From Saururus chinensis (taxonomy: Eukaryota; Streptophyta; Magnoliopsida; Piperales; Saururaceae), in NCBI GenBank assembly GCA_035235625.1, contig CP141144.1, positions 19,279,014-19,343,013 of the forward strand: 64,000 bases of DNA. The letters run 5' to 3'. Shown one piece after another: positions 12,940-24,669 of the stretch (the stretch's first letter is position 1; each line of letters opens with the position of its first letter). The translations under genes were made by a program, and so were the position numbers. The notes under the pieces were generated by a model that worked only from the letters and a program-made list of their open reading frames with translations, made no database searches and had not been told where the DNA came from.

Positions 12940-15292
12940 TGTGACACCCCGTATTTCGATTACGCTTAACCTAAGAGGGTTAGGGGCAATTATATAATTT
13001 TAGTTAAATTTTAAGGGGTTTTAAAGGAACAATTTCTAATATCTAGTTATAACTTGAAGTAACAAGCACAATAAATCAAAGAACACGTAAAATGGAAGTT
13101 GAGTATGAAAGTTACGACATCGGAAAGCATGCCACATGGGCAGGACATACTTAAAAAGTGCAAGATAACTTACCTATATGTTGTCTAGTTTCAAAGGGCT
13201 CATCGATATGAGTCCATTGGTACTAAGAACCTGCAATTCCGACTTCGGAGTAAGAAGATATAGTATTTAAAGTTTTAAAAATAAAAGAATAAAAATTATG
13301 AATTAATGCCACATGGCAGCACGCGGACACATCAGGAATCTAACACATGTCATATGCGTGTGTCAGAAAACTAACACATGTTTGACACTGGTGTCAAACG
13401 CCTGAGGTGTGTATGACGCATGCCAGACATGAGTCAGACGCACGTGGAATTCCATTTTCTTTATAAATTGCTCTTCTTCATTTCCATTCTAAAGCTTATT
13501 TTATTCATTTTAAGTGTGATTCGAGTCATTTAAAATGTGTTATTAGCTAATTCGATGGTGTTCTACATAATAGAAGTGTCAATTCCTTGAGTTGGCGACT
13601 TTATAAGGGAGAAATGCCTAGGTATAAGAGGAGGTTCTGCCAGTCACCCTCGAATACGAAGGAGGAGTTTATGGAGTCGTTCTAAGTTCGTTTTCTTCCA
13701 TTCAAAAAGCATTCTTAGCTAATTCGAGGGTGTTCTATGTAGTGGAAGTATCTATTCCTCACGTTAGTGACCCTATATCGGGGAAACACCCCGGGGCAAG
13801 GGGAGGTTCTGTTCGCCACCTACAGGCACGGGAAAGGTAAAGTGTCTCCGGGGCAAGGGGAGAGTCTATCCACCGCTTACGGGCACGTGAAGGGTAAAAT
13901 GTCTATGGACAAGGAGAGTGTTGGGAACGTCCTAGGGGCTGCTAGGGGGTGCCACTGGGGCCACATATTAGGGTAATTAGGGTATTTATGTAATAAGGGT
14001 ATTTATGTAATAAGGGTATTTAAGTAATTAGGTTAATTAGGATGTTCTTTAATTATGTTAACGGGCCTTAGGCATCTGTTAATGAGCCCATTAGTTTGCT
14101 TATTTAAGTGTAAGGGCTAGGACCTCATTTGATTATGGAATGAATTATCTTTTGTCTAACTGTCTCTTCTTCTCCCCTGCCTCTCCTCCCTGTCCGGCGG
14201 CCACGCCGCTACCTCTCCCCTTTCCCGGCTTCCCTGCGCCACTCCTGTCCCGTTATTGGCTAGCCAGGCCGTTGTGCCACTTTGGGCACAACAGAGAGGT
14301 TCTATCCTCCACCTATGGGTGCAGAAAGTGAGAAATGTCTCTAGGTAAGGAGAAATTTTGTTCGTTACCTACGAGCATGTTGTGAGAAAAGTGTCCCGGG
14401 CTAAGGGGAGGTTATGTCTGTAAGCTACAGGCATGAAAAGAGAAAAGTGTTCTAGGTCAAGGTGTGGTTCTATCCATAGCCTATGGGAATGAAAAAAGGA
14501 GAATATTTTGAAGTTAGAGGAGGTTCTGCCCGCCATCTACGGACCTGAAAGGGAGGACGCCCTAAGAAAATGAGCAACTCTGAACGTTACCACTTTCGGA
14601 ACTGCAAGGGAGTACCCTTTTTTGACCTTCTAATTTAATATTATTTATATACATGCATATCTTAATTAGTAATATACAAATTAAGATATATAATTTTCTA
14701 TGATCTGATATATGTCGATATGTTCCTATTCGATCTACTTTGATATATTCTATTGTAATCTAAATTACTCCAAAATGCTCTATTGTGATCTGATATACTC
14801 TGATATGTTTTGATATGATCGGTATGGTCGGATGAAATCTGATATGATCCAACATGCTTTGTAGTGTATTCTACTCCACTCTATGATAGTGTGGGACGTG
14901 TGATTTTGTTAGTATTCTGCTCACCTATGTGAGATGTGTATTTCGCTAATTTATTGGCTTCAATTTGACTCCAATGATGAATGTATTAGCCGTTAGGTAG
15001 AACTACGTTCAGATCCGATCATATTGGTATAATATTATTAATGTTATCTAATATGTACATAGGCAACCAACGGTAAGGCAACATTGGCCAGATCCAAATT
15101 AGTTATAAAATTAGGTTTGTTTTGACCTACGTGCAATGAAGCACTAATGCTTGTAGTGCATAGAAGAACGTTTCAACTTTTGTACACATAGTCTACAGCT
15201 CCTGGTCTGTATTGGTTTTAAATTTTTTTGTTAATTTAATACACTCCGATTCTGTTTTTCGAATAACCCCCAGTCCGGGTCGGGGTGTTACA
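12940..15292 (+). repeat. 3' LTR of the outer element
   Basis: It begins TGTGACACCCCG and ends GGGTGTTACA, next to the right copy of the ATTCA duplication. It aligns with the 5' pieces through shared blocks, for example the region around 13600-13900 with 9400-9700 and 14370-14900 with 11218-11749. Without the 375-bp solo LTR inside it, it is just under 2 kb. No coding sequence is seen. Confidence 0.8.
13919..14293 (+). repeat. Solo LTR C (375 bp) inside the 3' LTR of the outer element
   Basis: It begins TGTTGGGAACG, ends GGGCACAACA (TGTTG...CAACA termini) and is flanked by a perfect GAGAG duplication (13914-13918 and 14294-14298). The sequence is absent from the matching place in the 5' LTR. 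Size and termini suit a small Ty1/copia LTR or a TRIM. Contains a repeated AGGGTATTTATGTAAT block at 13979-14020. Confidence 0.8.
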
Positions 15293-16205
15293 ATTCAAGC
15301 GAAAAAGACAATAGTCAGAATGATTAAAGAAGCTTGCAGAAGCCTTTACAGTCGAAGGTGGCCCCAAAGCCGTAGAAAAATGGACAATCGGGGTAGAATG
15401 AATTTTCAAGGTGATGAGGAAACCGGAAGGTCAAAAGGTGTTTATAGCCAATTTTTCCATGACAAGTGAAGCCGCTTTCTAGTGGCCATCCACTAAGAGG
15501 AACTTCTTCCCAAACAGTGATCACATCAAATGGGTGAACTTTCGAGAAAATCCATGCTATAATTTCCTCTTCATGTCGAAGAAAAGAAGGAAAAAGAATA
15601 TTTAGATCACCAGAAAGGAGGAATGACAGTTGGCTAGTACAAGAACAAGTTCATCCAGCTTCAACAATTTGCTACTGACTCTTGTCTTACCAAGTTGAAG
15701 AAAGCATGAAAAATCATAAGGGGGCTAAACAATGGTTTGCAAAGTAGAGTTGTAGGCTTCCAACCTGCCACATTTGCTTAGGAAGTGGAGTTCGCCTTTA
15801 TTTTAGAACAAGACCATAAGGAGTATTTGGCAGAGCGTAGAAACTAAAGCTAGAATGCCAACGCAAAGCTTGAAGAGGTAAACAGAAGTCTCTATTCAAT
15901 GACAATAATGGTAATCACAAGTTTCAAAAAGCTGATGAAAGCACAACCTCAAGTTAATGATGAGAAGAAATTGGAGAAATGCCATATATGTAATCAATTT
16001 CACCCTAGCAAAAATTTGTATAATAAAAAAATTACTCTTAAAATCATGCTAATATTTGTAATGCTTAAGAAAACATAAAACATGATTAGAACTTAGGGTT
16101 TTATCCCCTATTAGCTATACAAGTATCTCTTGGAGAAAACCATTGAGTAAAAATGGTAAACTCGTCTAAATTATAATTTATCTTTTAGTCAAAATAGAAT
16201 ACAAA

Positions 16206-16323
16206 AGACCTAATTTGAGACTAACATCTTATTTTGAAAAGAAGATACATTCGATGATCGCATTAGACCTAATTTGAGACTAACATCTTATTTTGAAAAG
16301 AAGATACATTCGATGATCGCATT
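16206..16323. repeat. Perfect 59-bp tandem duplication
   Basis: The 59 bases starting AGACCTAATTTGAGACTAAC at 16206 recur immediately at 16265 without a visible difference. The identity implies a recent local duplication. Confidence 0.9.
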
Positions 16324-16329
16324 AAATGA

Positions 16330-17210
16330 CTGAGCTCCCTTAGTGGAGATTGCAAAAACTAGATCGCCAACCTTAGGTTTCTACTCAAGCCTTGGCTCTT
16401 CTTGACTTTTATTTTTTGGGCAATCCCAAGCCTTGTACCCTTGCTCGCCACATGAAAAACAATGTCCTTCTGTGAAGTAGCACAGGGAATTACCAATCTC
16501 CTTGGCGCATCGCATCCCTGAGTACGCCTTCAGTTCAAGCACCTTAGCCTTCTTTGCCGTTTATTGCAATGAGGGCTCACCCCCACCTCTGGATGGAGTG
16601 TTGATGCTCTTCAACACTGCCACATCATCCACCAATTCTTTGATCTTTGCCGCTGTTGTATCCTCAACTTGTTGCACACACTGCTTGAGGAAATATGTTG
16701 TCACAGCCACATCAGCCACTAATGTGGTAAGACGGACTGCCCCTTCAGCTGTACTGCCCTCCTGAGACTAGTCAAGGTGAGGTGCAACTTCAAGCAGGGA
16801 CACTTGTTGGTCGAAGACAACCAAATGCTCCTGAATACTGCCCATGGAGGTTTCCACTTCAGTCAACATTCCGTTCATTGTATCCATCGCGTCCACCTTG
16901 GCCTCGAGCTCAGTAATACAAGTCAGCATTGAGCCCACCACAACAACTCTCTGTTTCAGCAACTCGCTAAGTTTAGGACCTTGGCAAAAATCTCCAACCG
17001 ACCTAGTGCCAAGACTTTCAAGAGCTTTCACCTTCTTCCGAGTGGTCTCAGCACTTCAGCACCTTCAGCCAACTCCCTTGCCAATTCCATACAGAGCTTT
17101 TACCTCCTTCAAGTATCCCAGCAATGGAATAAATTGTCATGGGCACGAAGCTGAGCCTAACATTCACACACGTGATGGCCTGGCTGCCTAGCGCAACCAG
17201 CAGCCTATCC
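16330..17210 (-). mobile_element. Ty3/gypsy gag relic, minus strand
   Basis: Read on the minus strand it holds an acidic, helix-rich N-terminal part (about 17031-16768, with LEAKVDAMDTM), a segment AKVLELKAYSGM resembling the conserved start of plant gypsy gag domains (compare PEPKPFSGARDAKELENF), and a zinc knuckle-like CFSCGEQGYKAWDC at about 16463-16421. Broken, with no pol seen. The flank at 17210-18425 may be its LTR, since it carries a minus-strand AATAAA-like signal near 17300. I could not fix termini. Confidence 0.55.
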
Positions 17211-18465
17211 CCTTGTTTCACCCAGGTCTTTGCCAGTCAAATACAAGAACAACGCAGAAAAATAATAAGGAAAAAGGAGGACCACCTTCAAAACCTTTAT
17301 TTAGCACTGTAGTTTACAATAACAAGGCCCCTACCTTATTCCCAAACTTGTCCCCTCTCAGGTATCTCGGTGAATAGTCCTGCCCCTGGCTGAGTCTGCT
17401 CCCAATCCTTGCTGAGATTATAAGTATAGTCCACCCCTTAGCTCAGTCGCACCACACCAGCCCCTCTAAGTCACCAATAGATTGCTTGCTGCCCAACGAT
17501 CCACCAGAACTGTTGACAGAGTTCTCAGCCCACCCTTGCAATTTTCTTAGTTTCTAAATGGATAAATTTTTATGTCTAACCTACCATGACACCCGTTATA
17601 TAGGAAAGGGGTTGGGAAGCCTAGTCCCACTAGTACTAGTCCTCCCTTTTAGTTACAAATTAGGAATCCCACTTCCCTCCCACATTACAAATAGGAAACT
17701 AGCTCATACAATTGCCCAAAACCATCTCTAAGGAGTCCTAACCCAACTCGAAGCCTAGTTGAGCCCTCCTTCAAGTGTCCTACCTTATTTAGCATTCCTC
17801 GGGACTCCTACTCCGGCTAGAAGTCCTCAGCCTACATGTCATTCACTTAGGAAGAGTCATTGTTGCATCCACTTCTCGTGAATAGTCCTTTTCCTGCTTG
17901 GATTCGGTTGCCTTGAGCAATCCGACTTGCACACAACTCCTTGTCCACATTTTCTACATGTATTAGGCCTCCAAGGTGACTCCTAGTTGCACTAGGAAAC
18001 ATGGCAATAAATCAACAACCATATCCAAGTTTTTTCTTATTCCTTGAGAGCCACGGCCATCCTAGGTGATGGCACCCAGCTCTCCATCATGTCCTACTCT
18101 GAGTAGGACATGTATACGAGTCCACCAATGCTCCAATGCTGCCATTCCTCAACTTTCCCTTGGTTATCTGCTCTCTAAGCTAAAACTTGTCTGCACGTAG
18201 CCTATTCATTGGCTAGGGGTCTAAGAGCAGTTGTGGCTATTGGCAGGCATGGTTCTTGGTGGCACGCCAGCCAGTTTCACTAACAAGTACCAAGCAATAT
18301 CATGTGCTTTATTCAATCAAAGAGAAGAAGAGATTGATCTGTATTTCAATTTGCTCCCCAATTCAGCTCTTATAAAAGGGAGGTGTTCTAAGTTAACATG
18401 TGCCAAACTAAAATCTTTATAATATAGTAAATTTACATTTTGCCCTTACAACCATGACTTTTAAG
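17211..18465 (-). other. Gene-free stretch, possible LTR of the gag relic
   Basis: GC content is higher than in the flanks, and the tone is that of a plant LTR (many CCTAG, AGTCCT and TCCAACT phrases), but there are no recognisable termini. No host gene was seen. Confidence 0.25.
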
Positions 18466-19035
18466 CATGGAAGGCCGTATCAACTTAGACAAGTGCATAT
18501 TGGTTGATACATATCCGTATCAACTGAGACCAGTATAGGTACGAGGGGCAGTATGTCCCCCATATGAAAATCAATATGCATCGGCCATATTGGTTGTACC
18601 ATATCGAGACAACCAATACTCATTGTTACTTAATTAAATTATTATTTTAATTTTTAAAAAAATATTTAAAATTTTATTTTTTTTCCTAAAAACAAAAACA
18701 CGTTTCAAACCCAACTTTTTCGAAGTTTTAAGATGACAATATTTTTTTTATATTAAAAGTAATTTTTAAAATTTATGTGAGATCAATACGGGTGGGTCCA
18801 TATAATTTACATAATTATTTTCTTTAAATATAGTGCTCCATAAGTATGCATTTACTTAAACATCTAACTGTAACTTATATTAAGCATCTTATTTGGTTCT
18901 AAAATAAACTTATTTTAGAGCACTTAATATGGGAAAGAGGGAGTAATTTTTTCTATGGGACGGAGGGAGTAATAGTGTATAGTTTCAAAATGAACTAATT
19001 TTAGAACACTTGTATCAGTCGATATGGCCTTCCAT
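18466..19035. mobile_element. Inverted-repeat element (MITE-like), family 1, copy 1
   Basis: Left end CATGGAAGGCCGTATC and right end GATATGGCCTTCCATA form terminal inverted repeats of about 16-25 bp. Near the left is a GGGGCAGTATGTCCCCC block that recurs, inverted, near 54990-55020 in a second copy. Near 18890-18970 is a Stowaway-type string (GGGACGGAGGGAGTA), so a second MITE may be nested inside. No clear target duplication. Non-coding. Confidence 0.6.
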
Positions 19036-19212
19036 AGTTTTATTATACAATAAAAGAAGTATTATAATGATATTATTAGTTATAATATTTTTTCATCTGT
19101 ATAAAAACGTTCGCATATGTTTCTGCATATACTAAGCATATCATTAGGGCGCACTCATATCCATGGTCATTGATACTGTCATCCGTTTCAATACAACCTT
19201 CCAAGCTTTTAA

Positions 19213-19532
19213 GGGGTTCTTTGGATGTCATTTGAAGGGGATGAAAGGGTCTTTAAGCCCATTTGCCTTTTATGAAATTAAAACCAAGTACGCTCACATT
19301 TGGTATTGCGTAGTCCCTTCTCGCAAAACGCTGCTCAAGATGAGGGTTTAATTAGAAAGTATTGATTTTCATTTTGCCTAGTATGACAATTTACCGGTTT
19401 TAAGGGTTGTATTTCCCACTCTCTAAACCAAATGTCTATTCTAAACATGTTATAGCAAGAAATGGGTTTTCAAGGGTTTATAAGCTACCCATCAAAAGAA
19501 AAAAGGGTTTATCAATCACTTTAAACATTCCC
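19213..19532. mobile_element. Tourist-like MITE with TAA target duplication
   Basis: The left end GGGGTTCTTTGG and the inverted right end GGGAATGTTTAAAG are imperfect inverted repeats, and TAA flanks both sides (19210-19212 and 19533-19535), the PIF/Harbinger target. About 320 bp, non-coding. Confidence 0.5.
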
Positions 19533-20759
19533 TAAATGAAGCTAACTTGGATTCGCAGGTAGATATTGTTATAAAACTTAAGAAAAATTACCGTAAGTTA
19601 AGAACTTAATGTAGAACTTCTGAATTATCTTAGAAATTTTGCTCAAATATAGAAGAAAAAGAAAAGCATTAATGTGAACAACCCTATAGGTCCTAAATAA
19701 TCGATTTAATAAAGATCTTAACGAATTACATTAGTAGGGTTGACTTAATGTCAGTATGTTATGTACTAGTCTTTATTTTCAAATTGATGAGAATCTTACT
19801 ATCTATTAATCCTATTGGCTATAATGCAATTTTTAAGGATATTACTTTGGCCAAGTAATCAATGGACAAGTCTTGTCTACATCTGTGTCTGTTTATAATT
19901 TGTTCGTCAAAGTTTTGTCTGCAAGCAAAGCCTCTTATCTGATAGACATGGTCATTGTTTGCAGGTGTAGCCTCTTAGGTAATTAGATGAGGGCTAAGGC
20001 AGTTAGAGAGACTAAGTGAATAGTTGGCAAATGTGACCCAGTGCAATAACGCCCAAGATTTTTCATCACATTTTCTCAAAATTCACGGAAACTTTTTGCA
20101 ATATAAAGATTGTAAATCGAAAAAAAATGACAAATACAAAACCTGTGAAAGCAGTTTTATAATTTAAAACATCACACATCCATTTTTCCCATAAAAATTT
20201 TTGCATATTCGATCAAATATCGTACGGCCAAACCAAACATCCTCAAGCACTACTTGAAAACAACGTATGAATAAATTGCTATGATTATAAACTTTAAATA
20301 CAAATATCTCCCAAGCATCCTTGAGTGCAAGTCCCATAACAGTCCATAGTCTAATCCAAATTACAAGTCCAGAAAGCATAAACACTTTAATTCTCATCTC
20401 ACCCAATAAAAGATATCGTGGCACAAATAATACTCGTAGTGAGTCAAAGATATACCTGAGTCAAAGGGAGTCAATCCATCACAGAAACAAGCATCCATCT
20501 CCAGGAGCTCTCCATCATAAACCTACAAAAGCCTCCCGAACAATGGGGATAAAAATAGGGTAATGAGTATTTTCATACTCAGTAAGAAAATACCCAGTAG
20601 GGGAATTCTAAACAGTGAACTCAGTAAATCGATACATAGATATATTCATGCAACTCAAACATGAAATAGACAGACATATAATAATCATGCACATATGCAT
20701 ATAATCATGCGAAACACACACTCCATTAAACGAATCTTACAAATACATTCTTAATCAGA

Positions 20760-21100
20760 GTCTTACAAACTACTCGTACAATATATATTTACTCATACAA
20801 CTTACACATACTTGTATGACCTTACTAGTACATTCATACGTTTACTGATATAACTTACACATACTTGTACGACCTTACTCATACAATCTTACACTTACTG
20901 TCTTGCTCAGAAACATATGCTTACAATCATGCTTGGAATCATACTCTTACAGTCTTACTCAAAAACATATGCTTACAGTCTTGCTCAGAAACATACTCTT
21001 ACAATCGTACTCATTCTCATACTCTTACAATCGTGCTCACATATATATGCTTACTCAAAAATATACATACTCACTTATACAATCGTACACATACTGTCGA
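20760..21100. repeat. Short-period tandem repeat within the LTR-like block
   Basis: Units built from CTTACA, CTCATAC and CAGAAACATATG recur with a period near 21 and its multiples. Overlapping open frames across it carry near-identical peptide repeats, as expected of a tandem repeat and not of genes. Confidence 0.65.
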
Positions 21101-21354
21101 CCACTGAAGCTCATTACAACTACTAAGCTCCAGCATCACAATAAAAAAGAATGTCACTGGGGCATCACCTTAACCTCTCAGGAGTGACTAAACGTCATGG
21201 ACATTTCCGAAGGCAAGGCACACCAATGCTCATGGGGCAGAGGATCAAACAAGTAAGAGCAGGTCCATGATACTACATACTTGAGCGCGCAAACTTAAAC
21301 ATAAACGCCCACACTTTAGGGGCCATACAATTGCCCACCATTATAGGTCTTATA

Positions 21355-21445
21355 GTGCCAATGTCACTCTTGGGTAGAATCATAGAGTGCCATTCTTGGG
21401 CAGAATCATAGAGTGCCACTCTTGGGCTGAAATCATACAGTGCTC
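21355..21445. repeat. About 31-bp tandem repeat, three copies
   Basis: The phrase CTTGGGYAGAATCATAGAGTG recurs at about 21370, 21392 and 21421 with small changes. Part of the LTR-like block. Confidence 0.65.
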
Positions 21446-22317
21446 TCAATAGAACATCAAACATCTAGGCTTATACAGCACATAGACCAAATCAAAAACA
21501 TGCATTGCTCTCAACAGAGCATCAGACGTCTATGTGCTCAATACAGCACACAGACAACATCCCACAGGATAAACACCATGGCAAGACATAAGAAATGCTC
21601 AACCAACTCATTGTTGGCTAGCTCAAACACGAAACTTAATCTAGCAAACCCTTAGGTCTCAAACTCACAGCACTATCATTAGCTTTGCATATAATTCAAG
21701 TTTGAATTAAGTAAGTTATGCAGTACAATTATGCCACACAAACTCTCAAACATACAATGCTCCACTGATCAAACCAAAGCTAAGCTAGATCTAAAACCCT
21801 AGTTCATCAGGGCAGCAGACTTCACTTAACCCATCCATTTTACAACATAACACACCATACCCATAAATCTTACATATTCATACAATCTCCACCATCCACC
21901 TTATAGCCAACACATCTTACTCGAAAGTCATCAAACTGAGCTCCTCAAAGCCAAACCCAGTTATACCCTCTTACTTATACCTCACTTATTATGCTTACTT
22001 TTCACTTCATAATTTGTATGTTATGCTTGTACAATTATGCAACACTCTTACTGTCTAACAATCCCCCAGCATATGCTCTGATCCAAACCAAACAAACTGC
22101 TCCAATCCTCGACCATCAAACTTACATCCTCTGTCTTACGTCATACGCTTACACATCCACAACAAATCTAGATGAAACCCTCTGTCACCTCTCACTGTCC
22201 ATCGACCATAGTTTTGGCCCCACATGCATACACATATCCATCAGATAGGAGTATAGCCATAATACATATGTATGTCCAACACACACACACATATAACATA
22301 CACATACATTTATATAT

Positions 22318-22460
22318 AGCTTACCAACATACTTGCTAGCCATCACTAGCACATACATACACATCACCAACATACTCGCTAGCCATCACTAGCACATACG
22401 TACACATCCATACACATAGCTTACCAACATACTCGCTAGCCATCACTAGCACATACATGC
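22318..22460. repeat. About 50-bp tandem repeat, three copies
   Basis: The string GCTAGCCATCACTAGCACAT recurs near 22336, 22378 and 22435, preceded each time by ACCAACATACT. An upstream CA/TA-rich microsatellite (22270-22320) adjoins it. Confidence 0.75.
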
Positions 22461-22669
22461 ACATCCAAACATACTTCAAACATATGTACAACCCCATGCA
22501 TGTCATATGAATTTCAACATGGCATAATTTATCCTTTTAAATCATGCAAGCGGATCATGATTTAACATCCAAAACATTGAATCACACAATCCTAGCATGC
22601 TACTACTCATTCAAAGCATGCTATCATGAAGTTACGAGTTCAAAGCTCTCCTACCTCGTAATCATGACG

Positions 22670-24440
22670 TTTGATGGCGAGCATACGACGGTGGTGGCGT
22701 CGGCAGCGGAGTTTGCAGCCAAAAGCATTGCTAAGTTGAGAGAGTTGTTGTCCCAAGGGTTTCAGAAGTGCCAGAAGTAATCACGGCCAAAAGGGGTGAC
22801 ACAAATCAACACGGAAAAATCCGCAAACCACGGCGGCACACCAGGGCGGCCAGGAAAAAGGTCGTGCCAAAGAGTGGTAGGTGTGACAAAAACTCGAGGT
22901 GTACTCACTAAAGGTCAGCCGGCGGTTGATAAGTACTTTGTTGGCCTCAAAATGTTGAAATCGGTCGTGGATAGCACCCAACGACATCAATTTTGTGTCT
23001 ACAAGGGTCCACATAAGGACAGAAAGCATGGGGCAATGCTCGAGGATGGAGGAGAGGTGGAGGAGGACTCTGATGTCGACTCCATTTGGTGGCAGAGTCA
23101 TTTGATGGTCAGGCGACATAAATACGGTGCCCAAACCCTAAATTGCATGCATGGCTACACGCACAATTGGCCAAAGGGGAGGGGAAGAGGGCTACACGTA
23201 AGTGGCCCAAGGCCTAGAAAAGGCCGACAGGGCTAAGGCTCCAATGGTGGCCAACAAAGATGGCTTTTGTCGTTGTTGTCTCAAGGTAGGCCGACTAGAG
23301 GCCAATCGACATCCGGCGAGGGTAAGATGATAAAAGGGAAAAATGTGGCGCTCTCTATGGTGCTGTCAAAGATAGCCAATAGAGGGGGAGTCTAGCTCAT
23401 TTAGGACAAAGAGAGGCAGTACCTTGCTAGGGCAGTGACCCAGCCATCTCAGTCTAAAACTGGATGGAGAAAGGTGATCTAAAGGTTGTTCGACGTCCAA
23501 AGGTGCTACAATGGCCAAAAACGGCAAAAAACCCTAGGGACACACGGAGGAGCAGGGAGTTACCAATGGCTCTGGCTGGCTCCGCCATTGCCACAGTGAC
23601 CGGGTGGAGATGGGTCCAATGGAGGACGATAGCAACAACAGCAGTGACCTTTCAACGGCACAACACATGACAGAAAGGCACCATAAAAAAAGGCAGAACA
23701 TATTGGTGGCTCGTACGGTGGAAAAACACAAAGGAACATGGGGGAAACAGGCGAAGGAGAGGGCTGAGGAGGGAAGGTGGCAGCCTTGGCCAGCTCCTTT
23801 AGGGCCGTGGTAGCTAGGCGGAGCTATCTTCGGCCAAAAGCGGCAACTTCCAATGCCAACAATCCTAAACAGACAAATCAAACCAAACCAAAAGCAGAGG
23901 GGAGTCTAGACTGACCAGAAGAGAGATGTAGGGGGAGGAGGAGGAACCGGGCTGGGTGAGGTGGCCCACTACCTTTGCCTGACCAAGGTGGGGCCGGGCC
24001 GAGGTCCGGTCGGTCGTGGCTTGTCGCCAGCAGCCACCATTTAATCGAAACAATGCACCGGAGGGAGAACAAGGTAGAGGGGGAAAGTGGATGGGGCGGT
24101 GGAGGAGAGGTCCACTCGGGCCGGGAGGGACAACCTCTTGCCATCGCCAGGCCGGGGAGGAGCGGTGGGCGCCCGGCCGGCCAATGCCAGCCCATAGTGG
24201 CTGCAAAAACAACACAATACATAGAGAGGGATGAGGGGCTAACCGGGACAATCCAGGTGGGGAGCCGGAGGGGCTAGCCAGGGCGGCGGCCTTGCCATTT
24301 CTGACCGGTGACTAGCCAGACAGAGGCTAGGCGGAGCCCACTGGCCACCACCGGTGCCGCCACAGCAGGAAACAAAGTGAGAGGGAAGAGAGACCAGGGC
24401 CTTCTCGTTGCTTCCAGAATAGGATCGGGTGAGCCTGATC
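22670..24440. other. GC-rich part of the LTR-like block, no gene recognised
   Basis: The base composition changes sharply to GC-rich. Several long frames are open on both strands at once (for example 22781-23236 and 23865-24277), which is what GC-rich non-coding DNA does. None of the peptides shows a domain I recognise. A T-rich run (24452-24512) closes it. Confidence 0.4.
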
Positions 24441-24669
24441 TTGATTATATATTTTTTTCTTTTTTTTCCCTTACTCTCTTATTCAGTCTCTTTTTTTTTT
24501 CTCTTTTTTCACACCGTAAGCATGCATCAAGGCTCGTGGCCTACGACTGAACCCCACACCTGACTCTATGGGTACAAATACTAAGGCCAAATATGTCGAA
24601 GCATCACAATTTTCTGCTGGAAATGAATAGAAAAATAATAGAAAATCGTAGAAAAATTAGGGACATTAC

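Larger units (their letters stand above)
1586..15292 (+). mobile_element. Large LTR element without coding capacity, nested host of several insertions
   Basis: The ends are TGTGACACC and GTGTTACA, and both flanks carry ATTCA (1581-1585 and 15293-15297), a perfect 5-bp target duplication. The 3' LTR is 12940-15292. The 5' LTR is present as pieces 1586-2265, 9186-9791 and 11218-11749, separated by a Ty3/gypsy element and a solo LTR. A purine-rich tract (AAGGGGGGAGGAA) lies immediately before the 3' LTR, as expected of a polypurine tract. The internal region (11750-12939) is short and shows no gag or pol. The element is broken or non-autonomous (LARD-like). The LTRs differ by well over 10% by eye, so it is old. 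Another LTR of the family lies at 33878-35635. Confidence 0.8.
1386..16080 (+). mobile_element. Old Ty3/gypsy gag relic split by a later insertion
   Basis: Two pieces, about 1386-1585 and 15293-16080, become continuous if the element between 1586 and 15292 and one copy of its ATTCA duplication are set aside. The right piece resembles the plant retrotransposon gag domain: a motif like SEAAFWW (compare EGEAAHWW in plant gypsy gags), then a stretch resembling the YKNKFIQLQQFA region. No pol, protease or right-hand LTR was recognised. The relic is heavily broken and older than everything nested inside it. Sub-lineage is not determined. Confidence 0.5.
20042..24669 (-). repeat. Very long LTR-like block (about 4.6 kb), minus strand
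   Basis: On the minus strand it starts TGTAATGTCCC at 24669 and ends near GGGCGTTATTGCA at 20042, the TGTAAYGTCCC...GGGCGTTA style of plant Tekay/Del-type LTRs. Inside are features common in such LTRs: CTCAGTAAG boxes near 20580, short tandem repeats at 20760-21100, 21360-21440 and 22320-22460, and a GC-rich part (22670-24440) open in several frames on both strands. No gag or pol and no matching 5-bp duplication, so the left boundary is provisional. Confidence 0.45.

Noticed and set aside
16502-16765. Plus-strand 87-residue frame
   Set aside because: It is the complement of a minus-strand gypsy gag relic with a zinc knuckle-like motif.
20865-21187. Three overlapping plus-strand frames of 69-94 residues
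   Set aside because: All three read through a short-period tandem repeat and encode repetitive peptides. No coding evidence.
22781-24277. Several GC-rich frames over 100 residues on both strands
   Set aside because: Many frames are open simultaneously on both strands with no recognisable domain, and they lie in an LTR-like block.
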